Assembly (NCBI GenBank): GCA_002279065.1
Contig: NCKB01000015.1
Location: 1-64,000, forward strand
DNA from: Lysobacterales bacterium 15-68-25
GTDB taxonomy: Bacteria > Pseudomonadota > Gammaproteobacteria > Xanthomonadales > Rhodanobacteraceae
DNA length: 64,000 bases
Reading direction: 5' to 3'
This document shows, piece by piece, positions 7,471 to 16,019 of the stretch. A program made the translations under genes and the position numbers. Numbering within the stretch: the first letter of the stretch is position 1; each line of letters begins with the position of its first letter. The notes under the pieces are model-generated. The model was not told the origin of the DNA and did not search any database. It worked only from the letters and a program-made list of their open reading frames with translations.

Positions 7471-8139
7471 ATGCCGGAGTGGCTGCACGTCCTCGCCCTT
7501 GTCTCGCTCGCCGTCGCCCTCGCCTGCGCGGCGGTCATCGCCCTGGACATCGCGCGGGGTCGCCGCCAGCCGATGGCGATCATGAACCTGGTGTGGCCGA
7601 TTACCGCGCTCTACGCCGGGCCGCTGGCCCTGTGGGCCTACGCGCGGATCGGCCGCGTGCCGAAGCACGGTAGGCACGACCACCACGGCGAGCGCCCCTT
7701 CGCGCAGAGCGTGATGCTGGCCGCTACCCACTGCGGCAGCGGCTGCACGCTGGGCGACCTGACCGCCGAGAGCATCTTGCTGGCGGCGCCGTTCACCCTG
7801 TTCGGCAGCGCGCTGCTGACCGGCTGGACGCTGGATTTCGTGTTCGCCTTCGTCATCGGCATCGCGTTCCAGTACTTCACGATCAGGCCGATGGGCCGAA
7901 TGTCCGCACGCGAGGCACTGCTGGCCGCGCTCAAAGCCGACACGCTCTCGCTGGTGTCCTGGCAGGTCGGCATGTACGGCTGGATGGCGATCGCCACCTT
8001 CGGCCTGTTCGACGGCGAACTGGACAAGGCCGGGCCGGTGTTCTGGTTCATGATGCAGATCGCCATGCTGGCCGGTTTCGTCACCGCCTGCCCGGTGAAT
8101 GCCTGGCTGCTGAAACGCGGCATCAAGCATCCGATGTAG
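7471..8139 (+). CDS. DUF4396 domain membrane protein
   Basis: This 222-aa polytopic inner-membrane protein has about six hydrophobic helices. The cytoplasmic loop contains a His-rich stretch (PKHGRHDHHGERPF), and a THCGSGCTLGDL segment carries two cysteines. Both are characteristic of DUF4396 proteins and suggest metal handling or ferroxidase-like chemistry, but no function is established that I know of. Start ATG 7471 follows ACGGAGG with good spacing; an upstream extension is rejected for lack of a ribosome site. Confidence 0.85.
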   Translation: MPEWLHVLALVSLAVALACAAVIALDIARGRRQPMAIMNLVWPITALYAGPLALWAYARIGRVPKHGRHDHHGERPFAQSVMLAATHCGSGCTLGDLTAESILLAAPFTLFGSALLTGWTLDFVFAFVIGIAFQYFTIRPMGRMSAREALLAALKADTLSLVSWQVGMYGWMAIATFGLFDGELDKAGPVFWFMMQIAMLAGFVTACPVNAWLLKRGIKHPM

Positions 8140-8182
8140 CGCCGGACCGCGTACCCGACGCACCTCCTCCCGAGCCGTCCCG

Positions 8183-8965
8183 ATGCCCGACCATCCACCG
8201 CTGATCCAAGGCCTCGACCGCCCCGCCCACGTGCTGGTGACCGGTGCCAGCCGAGGCATCGGGCTGGCGATCACTGCGGCCCTGCTTGCGCATCCGCAGG
8301 TGGCCGGGCTGACCGCGGTCGCCCGCTACGCTTCCGGCAGCGCCGCGCTGGCGCGACTCGCCGAGGCGGAGCCCGGCCGGCTGCACCGCGCGGATGTCGA
8401 CCTCACCGACGAAACCGCACTCGACGCCCTGGCTGGCGAGGTGGCGTCGCGGCAGCCGTCGCTGGCGCTGGTGGTGAACGCGGCGGGCGTGCTGCACGGC
8501 GACGGCCTGCAGCCGGAGAAATCGGTGCGTGAGGTGCGGCGGCAGTCGCTGGAGCAGGTGTTCGCGCTCAACGCGTTCGCGCCGGTGCTGCTGGCCCGCG
8601 CGCTGCTGCCGCTGCTGGAGCGCGGCCCCACGGTGTTCGCCTCGCTGTCGGCGCGGGTCGGCTCGATCGGCGACAACCGGCTAGGCGGCTGGTACGCCTA
8701 CCGCGCCTCGAAGGCGGCGCAGAACCAGTTGATGAGGACGTTCGCGATCGAGTGGTCGCGCCGCAACCGCCAGGGCTGCTGCCTGCTGCTGCATCCCGGC
8801 ACGGTGGACACGGCGCTGTCCGCGCCGTTCCAGAAGAACGTGCCGCCCGCGAAGCTGTTCGAGCCGGCGCGGGCGGCCAACCAGCTGCTGGCGATCATCG
8901 CCGGCGCCACGCCCGCCGACAGCGGGCGCTTCATCGCCTGGGACGGCCAGGACATCCCCTGGTGA
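8183..8965 (+). CDS. Short-chain dehydrogenase/reductase (CsgA/C-factor-like)
   Basis: This 260-aa Rossmann-fold oxidoreductase has the nucleotide-binding TGASRGIG motif at residues about 20-27, the NAAG motif near 105, a catalytic Ser in SLSARVGSIG and the Y-x-x-x-K pair in YAYRASKAAQ. The C-terminal HPGTVDTALSAPFQ segment is the substrate-side signature of C-factor-type SDRs. It is cytoplasmic, and its substrate is not predictable. It is encoded alone between DUF4396 (same strand, 43 bases upstream) and a convergent DUF3014 gene. Confidence 0.9.
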   Translation: MPDHPPLIQGLDRPAHVLVTGASRGIGLAITAALLAHPQVAGLTAVARYASGSAALARLAEAEPGRLHRADVDLTDETALDALAGEVASRQPSLALVVNAAGVLHGDGLQPEKSVREVRRQSLEQVFALNAFAPVLLARALLPLLERGPTVFASLSARVGSIGDNRLGGWYAYRASKAAQNQLMRTFAIEWSRRNRQGCCLLLHPGTVDTALSAPFQKNVPPAKLFEPARAANQLLAIIAGATPADSGRFIAWDGQDIPW

Positions 8966-8987
8966 AGAGACGTCCCGGCCGCGACGC

Positions 8988-9851
8988 TCAGTGCGCCGTG
9001 GTCGCGCCAGCCGGCGCGACGGCTTCCTTGTGCAGGCCGCTGCCGACCAGCCGGGCACGCAGGTCGCGCAGCTTGGCCTTCACCGCCGCCTCGTTTTCCG
9101 CGCCGATGCGCAACATGGTGCGCTGGCCGATCGACAGCGACTGCAGCGACGGATCGGCGTAGGCGAAGCCCTCCTTGTACGGCACCACGGCCAGCGGCCC
9201 GGTCCGCTCCGGCGCGGCCAGCAGGTGGTCGATCACCGCGATCAGGCGATCGTTGAAATACGCATGCGGATAGCCCAGGTCGCGATAGGCCTGCTGGAAC
9301 AGCGGGTAGCTGTGCACGTACCAGTCCACCAGCGCCTGGCTGTCCACCGCCTGCATCGCCTTGACGTAGGGCGCGTAGCGCGCGGCGTTCGCCGCGTCGA
9401 TGACCTTCTGGCCGTTTGCATCCTGCGTCTTCAGGCTGCCCTTGGCCGGGTGCACCGGCAGGATGAACGGGCTGAGGTCCTGGCGCGGCAGCGCGTCCAC
9501 CGTGGCCACGATGCGCGGAATGATCGACTGGTGCACCAGCCAGGCACCGATGTCGCTGCCCGGGACCAGCGCCGACAAGCCGGCGAGCACGCTGGCATCG
9601 CTGTCGCCCAGTGCCGGCAGTGGGGCGGTGCTTGCCGCGGCGGGTGCCGTCTGCGCCTGCTCGATCGGATGCGCAATCGCCGGGGCCGTGCTGGCCGGGG
9701 CGGGTGCCGGGGTCGTGGCCGCAGGGACCGGGGCCGGCTTGGCCGCGTCGGCCTTGCGCGCCCGCTGCACCAGGAACCAGGCTGCGATGGCGATCAGCAC
9801 CAGGGCAATGACGGCGAAAACCCAGCCGCCACCGGAGGAACGCTTGCTCAT
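8988..9851 (-). CDS. DUF3014 family membrane-anchored protein
   Basis: This 287-aa protein has one N-terminal transmembrane helix (WVFAVIALVLIAIAAWFLVQ), then a long Ala/Pro linker (residues about 35-85) and a conserved C-terminal DUF3014 domain (LVPGSDIGAWLVHQSIIPRI, ATVDALPRQDLS, YPLFQQAYRDLGYP). It should sit in the inner membrane with the domain in the periplasm. Members are frequent in gammaproteobacteria, with no assigned function. The gene is monocistronic, convergent with the SDR gene and divergent from the GGDEF-EAL gene. Confidence 0.85.
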   Translation of the reverse strand: MSKRSSGGGWVFAVIALVLIAIAAWFLVQRARKADAAKPAPVPAATTPAPAPASTAPAIAHPIEQAQTAPAAASTAPLPALGDSDASVLAGLSALVPGSDIGAWLVHQSIIPRIVATVDALPRQDLSPFILPVHPAKGSLKTQDANGQKVIDAANAARYAPYVKAMQAVDSQALVDWYVHSYPLFQQAYRDLGYPHAYFNDRLIAVIDHLLAAPERTGPLAVVPYKEGFAYADPSLQSLSIGQRTMLRIGAENEAAVKAKLRDLRARLVGSGLHKEAVAPAGATTAH

Positions 9852-10040
9852 GACTTTGACCTTTGGCTGTGACCCGAACCACTCGACCCGGAGCGGCAGG
9901 AATCGTTCATTCTAAAGAAGTCGGCATCCTGGCCGATGGGCCTCGTGAGCCTGAGCTCGGAGGGAACGCCGCCCCTGACGAAAGGGCCGGAGCTTTTGTC
10001 GCAGGCTTCGGTTATCGTGGCAGTCCAGGGGGAGTTCCAC

Positions 10041-10064
10041 ATGGTAGCAATCGGGAACCGCTAG
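10041..10064 (+). other. Seven-codon leader frame directly before the GGDEF-EAL gene
   Basis: ATG 10041 follows a strong GGGGGAG ribosome site (10028-10034) by six bases and reads MVAIGNR before TAG 10062-10064. The GGDEF-EAL ATG at 10068 is in the same frame three bases later and has no good ribosome site of its own. Either translation reinitiates from this leader or the TAG is a nonsense change that shortened the protein's N-terminus. Confidence 0.55.
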
Positions 10065-10067
10065 AGC

Positions 10068-12221
10068 ATGGTCGAGGCTGCAGGTCACGCCGTCTTCGGT
10101 TACTACACGGCTGCGCTCGTGGCCACCGCATGCATTGCGGTGACCTCCAGCATCCAGTTCCTGATCATCGGCCTGCGTCAGCAGCGCGATCGCCTCTATC
10201 TCTCCTACGCGATGCTGTGCCTTTCCATCGCCAGCCTCTCGTTCTTCAACGCGCTGTTCGGCCTGGCGCACGATCAGGCCCGCGCGGTACAGATGCTGCG
10301 CGTGATGTGCACCTCGGCAGCGGTGTCGTTCCCGTTCTTCTTCACCTTTGTCGGCACCTACACCAAGCGCCCACTCAGCACGCGGGCGCTGCTGGCGATC
10401 ACCGGGACGGCGATTGCCTTCGCGCTATACAACCAGTTCGCCCCCGGCACGATGTTCTATTCGCACATCAGCGGCATGCAGTCGGCCGAGCTGCCATGGG
10501 GCGAGTGGATCACCAAGGTGAACGGCGTGCCCTCGCCGGTCGGCTGGACTTTCCACCTGCTCACCTACCTGGCCTTCGCCTGGGCGCTGCTGATGACCGC
10601 GCTGCAGTTCCGCCGCGGCGACCGGTTGCCGGCAATTCTGCTCGCGCTGTGCCTGCTGACCCAGTTCGCGGCGTTGCTGTGGGGCGACATCGTGATCGAC
10701 CTCATGGGCATGCCCTACCCCTACCTGGATGCATTCTCGTTTCTGCCGTTCGTGCTGCTGATGGGCCTGTCGATGGCCAGCCAGTTGCACCTGCGCACCA
10801 TGCAGCTGGAGCGGACCACCCGCCATCTGCGCGAAGAGGCCGAGACGCGACAGCAAGCCGAGCTGAGCCTGCGCCACCTGGCCTACCACGATCCGTTGAC
10901 CGGCTTGCCCAACCGCCGCAGCGTGCTGGACATGATGGCCGAGATGGCCGCCGAGGCGCGCCGCCTGCGCGGCACATGCGCCGCGATGGTGATCGACCTG
11001 GATAACTTCAAGACGATCAACGACGCACTCGGCCATCACGTCGGCGACCGCATGCTCGAGGCGGTCGCCGATCGCCTGCTCGGTGCGATTCCCGCCGGTT
11101 CGGCGCTGGGGCGTCTGGGTGGCGACGAGTTCGTGGTGGTGATCGGTCAGCTGTCGGCGGAAGCGAGCGATGCAGCGCGCCACAGCGAGAAGATCGCGCA
11201 GGAGATGCGCACGCGGCTGGCCGCGCCGGTCAGCGTCGACAGCCGCGTGTTGGCGGTAGGCGCGAGCGTCGGCGTGGCGCTGTTCGACGGACGCGACGGC
11301 GAGCCCAACGACGTGATCCGCCGCGCGGACATCGCGCTTTACCGGGCCAAGGCGGCCGGACGCAATGCGGTACGCCTGTTCGAACCGGACATGCAGGTAG
11401 CCGCGGACGAGCGGTTGGAACTGGAGCGCGGCCTGCGCGCCGCGGTCGAGCGCCTGGACACCGATCACTCTTTCCAGCTGCATTTCCAGCCGCAGGTGCG
11501 GATGGACGGCCGGCTGATGGGCGCCGAGGCACTGCTGCGCTGGCGCCACCCCACGCTGGGTGACGTGTCTCCCGAGGTGTTCATCCCGATCGCCGAGGAG
11601 ACCGGCCTGATCCACGCACTCGGTGCCTGGGTGGTCCGCCAGACCTGCGAGCATATCCGCACCTGGGACGCGCAGCGGGTGGATTTCGGCGAGCACCTGG
11701 CCGTCAACGTCAGCCCGTGGCAGCTCTCCCACCCGGGTTTCGTCGACGACATGGACCGGCTGGTGCGCGAGGCCGGCGTCCAGCCCGGACGGATCACCCT
11801 GGAACTGACCGAGAGCGCACTCCTGCAGGGCTTCGAGTCGGCCCTGCAGACGATGTACGCGCTGGCCGGGATCGGCTTCCGGCTGGCGCTGGACGATTTC
11901 GGCACCGGCTACTCCTCGCTGGCCTACCTGAGCCAGCTGCCGCTGCATGAACTGAAGATCGACCGCTCGTTCATCTGCGGTCTGCGCCCCGAAGCCCCCA
12001 GTCCGCTGGCCAGCTTCATCGTCGACGTCGGCCACCGCCTGGGCATGACCACCATCGCCGAGGGCGTGGAGAGCGAAAGCCAGCGGGACACGCTCGCGGC
12101 ACTGGGATGCGATGGCCTGCAGGGTTACCTGATCTGCCCGCCGCTGCCGGGCGGCGAGTTCATGCAGTGGCTCGAGCGCCACGAGCAGGCGCGGCAGGTG
12201 GCCGCACAGCAGATGCCCTGA
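10068..12221 (+). CDS. Membrane GGDEF-EAL protein (diguanylate cyclase/phosphodiesterase)
   Basis: This 717-aa protein has seven or so N-terminal membrane helices (residues 1-245), a GGDEF domain (about 275-440) and an EAL domain (about 460-705). The cyclase motif is intact (RLGGDEF), but there is no RxxD inhibitory site before it. The EAL domain keeps the residues needed for hydrolysis: GAEALLRWRHP, VNVSPWQLS, LTES, DDFGTGYSSL and LKIDRSF. It therefore could make or degrade cyclic di-GMP; which dominates cannot be told. The membrane part may sense a small ligand or membrane state. It is convergent with another GGDEF gene with seven bases between them. See the leader frame for the unusual start. 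Confidence 0.93.
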   Translation: MVEAAGHAVFGYYTAALVATACIAVTSSIQFLIIGLRQQRDRLYLSYAMLCLSIASLSFFNALFGLAHDQARAVQMLRVMCTSAAVSFPFFFTFVGTYTKRPLSTRALLAITGTAIAFALYNQFAPGTMFYSHISGMQSAELPWGEWITKVNGVPSPVGWTFHLLTYLAFAWALLMTALQFRRGDRLPAILLALCLLTQFAALLWGDIVIDLMGMPYPYLDAFSFLPFVLLMGLSMASQLHLRTMQLERTTRHLREEAETRQQAELSLRHLAYHDPLTGLPNRRSVLDMMAEMAAEARRLRGTCAAMVIDLDNFKTINDALGHHVGDRMLEAVADRLLGAIPAGSALGRLGGDEFVVVIGQLSAEASDAARHSEKIAQEMRTRLAAPVSVDSRVLAVGASVGVALFDGRDGEPNDVIRRADIALYRAKAAGRNAVRLFEPDMQVAADERLELERGLRAAVERLDTDHSFQLHFQPQVRMDGRLMGAEALLRWRHPTLGDVSPEVFIPIAEETGLIHALGAWVVRQTCEHIRTWDAQRVDFGEHLAVNVSPWQLSHPGFVDDMDRLVREAGVQPGRITLELTESALLQGFESALQTMYALAGIGFRLALDDFGTGYSSLAYLSQLPLHELKIDRSFICGLRPEAPSPLASFIVDVGHRLGMTTIAEGVESESQRDTLAALGCDGLQGYLICPPLPGGEFMQWLERHEQARQVAAQQMP

Positions 12222-12228
12222 GGCGGCT

Positions 12229-15135
12229 TCAGGCCGCGCTTGCTGCCATCGCCAGGCGGTTCCGGCCCGATTGCTTGGCCTTGTAGAGCGCCTCGTCGGC
12301 GTCGCGCACGATCGCCTGCGTGTCCGTCTGCGCGGTGCCGGCCCAGGCCAGCCCGAGGCTGATGGTGACATGCAGCGGGCAGTCTGGAGGCCCCAGCGGC
12401 AAGGCGGCAACCGCCTCGCGCATGGCATCGAGGCGCTGCTGCGCCTCGCGCGCGCCGATTCCCTCCATGACCAGCAGCAGCTCCTCGCCGCCGTAGCGGC
12501 CCAGGCAATCGTGTGGCCGCAGCTGGCGCAACAGGCATTGCGCCACCGCATGCAGCACCTCGTCGCCGACCTGGTGGCCGTAGTTGTCGTTGACGTTCTT
12601 GAAGTGATCCAGGTCGATCAGCACCACCGCCACGCCGCGGCTGCGCCGCAGGTCGTCGGCCAGCACGCCGGCAAGCTGCTCGAGGATCGCCCGACGGTTC
12701 AGCAGGCCGGTCAGTTCGTCGAACCGCGCCTGCACGTAGAGGCGCGCCCGTGCCTGCTCCAGTTCGCCCTTTTCGCGGCGCAACTCCCGCGTGCGCTGGC
12801 GCACCATGGTGTCCAGCCAGAGATTCCTGCGCAGCAGTGCACGCACCCGCCAACGCCACGCCAGCGCCACCAGCATCGCCGCCGCCAGCCCCCATATCGA
12901 CAGCGCCCACCAGCGCAGCCACCAGGCCGGACGCACATGGAACTCGAAGGTCGTCACTGGCGAGAGCATGCGCAGGTCGTCGTCGATCACCTGGATCTCG
13001 AAGCGGTAGTCGCCGGCGGGCAGCGCCGAGACCACCACCTCGTTGGCCGTCGTCTCGACCGTCCCGGTACCGGTACCTCGCAGGCGGTAGCGGTAGCGCG
13101 GCAACGAGCCGGAGGCCGCGCCCAGCCGGGCAAAGCGCAGCACCAGAGGCGCCCGACGTCCACCCATCGAAATCGCCTCGCCCTGGGCGAGGCGGCGTTC
13201 GCCGACGGTGACGCTGGTCAGCACCACGCGGTGCGGATGCCCGCGGAACAGCGCCTGCGGATCGCGGATGTGGCTGACTCCGATCGCCGATCCGATCCAT
13301 ATCGACCCGTCGGCGTCCTCGAAAAAGGCGTTCTGGTCGGTTTCGTCCCACAGCAGTCCGGCGTCCTGCGACACATGCACCCAGCGGTGGCCGTCGAACA
13401 CGTCGACACCCGCGCTGCCCCCCACCCACAGCCAGCCGCGGCGATCGAGCCGGACGAAATAGGCCAGCGTGTTGTCCAGCCAGCGATCGGCCACGCGCTG
13501 CAGTTGCACCGAATCACCGCGGACCTCGCCACGGAACAGGCCGGGCTCGTTGGCCCCCAGCCACAACGTGCCGTCAGCCGCAGCAGCAACCGCGATGTAT
13601 CCCCCCGGAGCGATGTCGCCGTGCGCCGCGAGCAACGTCCAGCGCCCGTCGGCGAAGCGCAGCAGGCCGGCCTGGCAGGCGAACCAGAGCGCACCGGGGG
13701 CGGATTCGGCGATGTCCGAGCACTGCGTGGCGGGAGCGCCCTCGGCCAGCCGCGGCACGTCGTCGCCGGGCGCAAGCGAGAACACACCCTTCATCGTGGC
13801 GATCCACAGGCGTCCACCGCGATCGAAGCGGATCGCCTTGATGAACCAGGGCAAGGTGGCGACCAGGCGTGTGCCCTGCCCGTCGTAGCGAAACAGGCGG
13901 CCGTCGTAGGAGGCCACCCACATCGCCCCATCCGGGCCGGCCTGCATGCTCAGGTTCTGCCGCGGCGGCGGCCGGGCATCCAGCGGCCACGGATCGATCC
14001 GCGACGCCCCCGGGACCCAAACATTGCCGCCCATTTCGTTGGCAAACCACATGCGGCCCCGCGCGTCGCGGGCGATCGACCAGTTCGGCGCCGTATCCAT
14101 GCCTTGGGCGCGGGACCAGCCCTCGATCACCCCGTACCCGTTCCAGAGCGCGACGCCGCGACCGTAGGTGCCGAGCCAGAGGTCGCCGTCCCGATCGAAC
14201 ATCAGGGCGGTGATGCCCACGTCCGGAAGGCCGTTGGCGGCGTCGAACACCGTCCAGCGGCTGCCGTCCCAGCGCGCGAGACCGCGATCCGTCCGGGTCA
14301 GGATGTGACCCTGGGGGTCCTCGGTGACGCCGATGTCGTCGGTGAGGATGTCCATCGCCTCGCCCGGCACGTCACGGGAAACGAAGCGGGTGGCACCGGG
14401 CGGGCGGGCCCGCAGGACGTGCGTGCCACGCAGCCACAGCGTGCCGCGACGGTCGCGGAAGATGCCCGACCAGACGTCCTCGGGCACGCCGTCGGCGGGA
14501 CCGTATACCCGCACGTCCGATCCGTGCACCTGGCAAACCCTACGCCCGCAGCCCAGCCACAGCGTGCCGTCGACCATCTGCACCGCCGAGACATCCTGCA
14601 GCCCCGGCCAGGCCTGGCGCTGTGCCGCGGTGAAGCGCTCGCCCACGCGCCATCCGCCCTGGCCATCCGCTGCCACTTCCAGCAGGTGTCCGCCACGCAC
14701 CAGCAATACGGCGTCTCCCGGCAGGGCGATCAGTCGCCGCCCCGCGTCGGGCACCAGCGACCGACCGCCCGGCTCCACCGGACGGAACTCCAGCCCATCG
14801 CCCACGCGCAGCCCGGACTGGGTGGCGATCCAAAGCCGCCCACTGGGGCCTTCGGCGATCGCATTGACGAACTCGCCGGCGGCAAAACCCTCCGCCGGCC
14901 CCATCCGATGGAACGAGGCACCGTCGAAGCGGTAGAGCCCCATCTCGGTCCCCACCCAGATGAAGCCGCGGCGGTCCTGCAGCATGGCGTTGACGGTCTG
15001 GCTCTCCAGGCCGGACTTGCGCCCGTAGTACTGGACGGAGAACTGCTGCGCGCAGACCTGCGCGCCGGCAAGCAACCCGCAGAGCGCGAGTGCGGCCAGC
15101 CACAGGAACCGGGAGGGGAGACGGGAATTCGACAT
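12229..15135 (-). CDS. Two-component-type propeller sensor with GGDEF output
   Basis: This 968-aa protein has a signal peptide, then a large periplasmic beta-propeller built of reg_prop repeats (RRGFIWVGTEMGLYRFDG, GDLWLGTYGRGVALW and others, residues about 40-650) and a Y_Y_Y domain (about 690-755). One transmembrane helix near 770 and a short coiled coil lead to a C-terminal GGDEF domain (about 800-965). The cyclase signature is GGEEL with an RPHD inhibitory site upstream, so cyclic di-GMP synthesis with product inhibition is likely. Such propeller sensors often respond to polysaccharides or their breakdown products. The ligand is unknown. It is divergent from the lipoprotein hydrolase gene. 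Confidence 0.92.
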   Translation of the reverse strand: MSNSRLPSRFLWLAALALCGLLAGAQVCAQQFSVQYYGRKSGLESQTVNAMLQDRRGFIWVGTEMGLYRFDGASFHRMGPAEGFAAGEFVNAIAEGPSGRLWIATQSGLRVGDGLEFRPVEPGGRSLVPDAGRRLIALPGDAVLLVRGGHLLEVAADGQGGWRVGERFTAAQRQAWPGLQDVSAVQMVDGTLWLGCGRRVCQVHGSDVRVYGPADGVPEDVWSGIFRDRRGTLWLRGTHVLRARPPGATRFVSRDVPGEAMDILTDDIGVTEDPQGHILTRTDRGLARWDGSRWTVFDAANGLPDVGITALMFDRDGDLWLGTYGRGVALWNGYGVIEGWSRAQGMDTAPNWSIARDARGRMWFANEMGGNVWVPGASRIDPWPLDARPPPRQNLSMQAGPDGAMWVASYDGRLFRYDGQGTRLVATLPWFIKAIRFDRGGRLWIATMKGVFSLAPGDDVPRLAEGAPATQCSDIAESAPGALWFACQAGLLRFADGRWTLLAAHGDIAPGGYIAVAAAADGTLWLGANEPGLFRGEVRGDSVQLQRVADRWLDNTLAYFVRLDRRGWLWVGGSAGVDVFDGHRWVHVSQDAGLLWDETDQNAFFEDADGSIWIGSAIGVSHIRDPQALFRGHPHRVVLTSVTVGERRLAQGEAISMGGRRAPLVLRFARLGAASGSLPRYRYRLRGTGTGTVETTANEVVVSALPAGDYRFEIQVIDDDLRMLSPVTTFEFHVRPAWWLRWWALSIWGLAAAMLVALAWRWRVRALLRRNLWLDTMVRQRTRELRREKGELEQARARLYVQARFDELTGLLNRRAILEQLAGVLADDLRRSRGVAVVLIDLDHFKNVNDNYGHQVGDEVLHAVAQCLLRQLRPHDCLGRYGGEELLLVMEGIGAREAQQRLDAMREAVAALPLGPPDCPLHVTISLGLAWAGTAQTDTQAIVRDADEALYKAKQSGRNRLAMAASAA

Positions 15136-15236
15136 GACGGAACGGGCAAAGCACGAAACGCGCCACCGCCGTGGATCGCGCTCGTGCTAGGGTCCGGTCG
15201 TGCCGCGCCGGCGTGCGCGGCGGCATGGAGCCCGTG

Positions 15237-15989
15237 ATGTCCCGCGCCTTCCTTCGCGTGCTGGGTGCCGCGATCGTGGCGGCCGCACTCCTGAGCGGCT
15301 GCATCGCAGGTGGCAATCCGCGCCAGCCGATTCCCACCCGGCTCGTGCCGGCCGGCATGCCCGCCTCGCGGCTGGTGGTGGTTCTGCCCGGGCGCGGCGA
15401 CGACCTCGAAGGGCTGCTGCGCCATCGGGTCGCCGAACAGGTGCACCGTCAATGGCCCGACGCCGACGTACTGCTGACGGGGCTCACCCTGGCCTATTAC
15501 CGCGAGGGCCAGGCGGTTCCCCGGCTGGACCGGGAGATCGTGCAGCCGGCGCTCGAACGCTATCGGCAGGTCTGGCTGGCCGGCATCTCGCTCGGCGGCC
15601 TGGGAGCCCTGCTCTACGACCGGGCGCATCCCGGTGTGGTCCATGGCCTGCTGCTGTTGTCACCCTACCTGGGCGACGCGCCGATCCATCGCGAGATCCT
15701 CGCCGCAGGCGGCCTGTCATCCTGGCAGCCGGGTCCGGCGCAGCCGATCGGCCCGCAGAACTTCCAGCGCGAACTCTGGCGCTACCTCCAGCACTGGCGG
15801 CAACACCCGCAGCGCACCGCCACGACCTGGCTGGCCTACGGCGACCGCGAGCGCTTCCGCACACCGATCGAGATGATGTCTCCCCTGCTTCCGCCAGGCC
15901 ACGTCGTGATGCTCTCCGGCCACCACGACTGGACGCTCTGGTCCACGGCGCTGCCCGCTTTGCTGGCACGTGCCGGCCAGTCGCCATGA
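15237..15989 (+). CDS. Lipoprotein alpha/beta hydrolase
   Basis: This 250-aa protein has a lipoprotein signal (AAIVAAALLSGC), so it is anchored by a lipidated Cys near residue 22. The alpha/beta-hydrolase core has LVVVLPGRGDD, the nucleophile elbow GISLGG and a late SGHHDW with the catalytic His. It resembles esterase or lipase-like hydrolases; the substrate is unknown. Start ATG 15237 is preferred over 15225 because GGAG lies six bases upstream and the signal peptide follows directly. The next gene is a PAS-GAF-GGDEF protein 30 bases downstream, so they may be co-transcribed. Confidence 0.82.
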   Translation: MSRAFLRVLGAAIVAAALLSGCIAGGNPRQPIPTRLVPAGMPASRLVVVLPGRGDDLEGLLRHRVAEQVHRQWPDADVLLTGLTLAYYREGQAVPRLDREIVQPALERYRQVWLAGISLGGLGALLYDRAHPGVVHGLLLLSPYLGDAPIHREILAAGGLSSWQPGPAQPIGPQNFQRELWRYLQHWRQHPQRTATTWLAYGDRERFRTPIEMMSPLLPPGHVVMLSGHHDWTLWSTALPALLARAGQSP

Positions 15990-16019
15990 GTCGTCACCGG
16001 AAACCGGCACGCATCGTGC

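Noticed and set aside
12271-15237. A 988-codon plus-strand frame
   Set aside because: Antisense to the propeller-GGDEF gene; low-complexity His/Gln/Arg-rich translation and no ribosome site.
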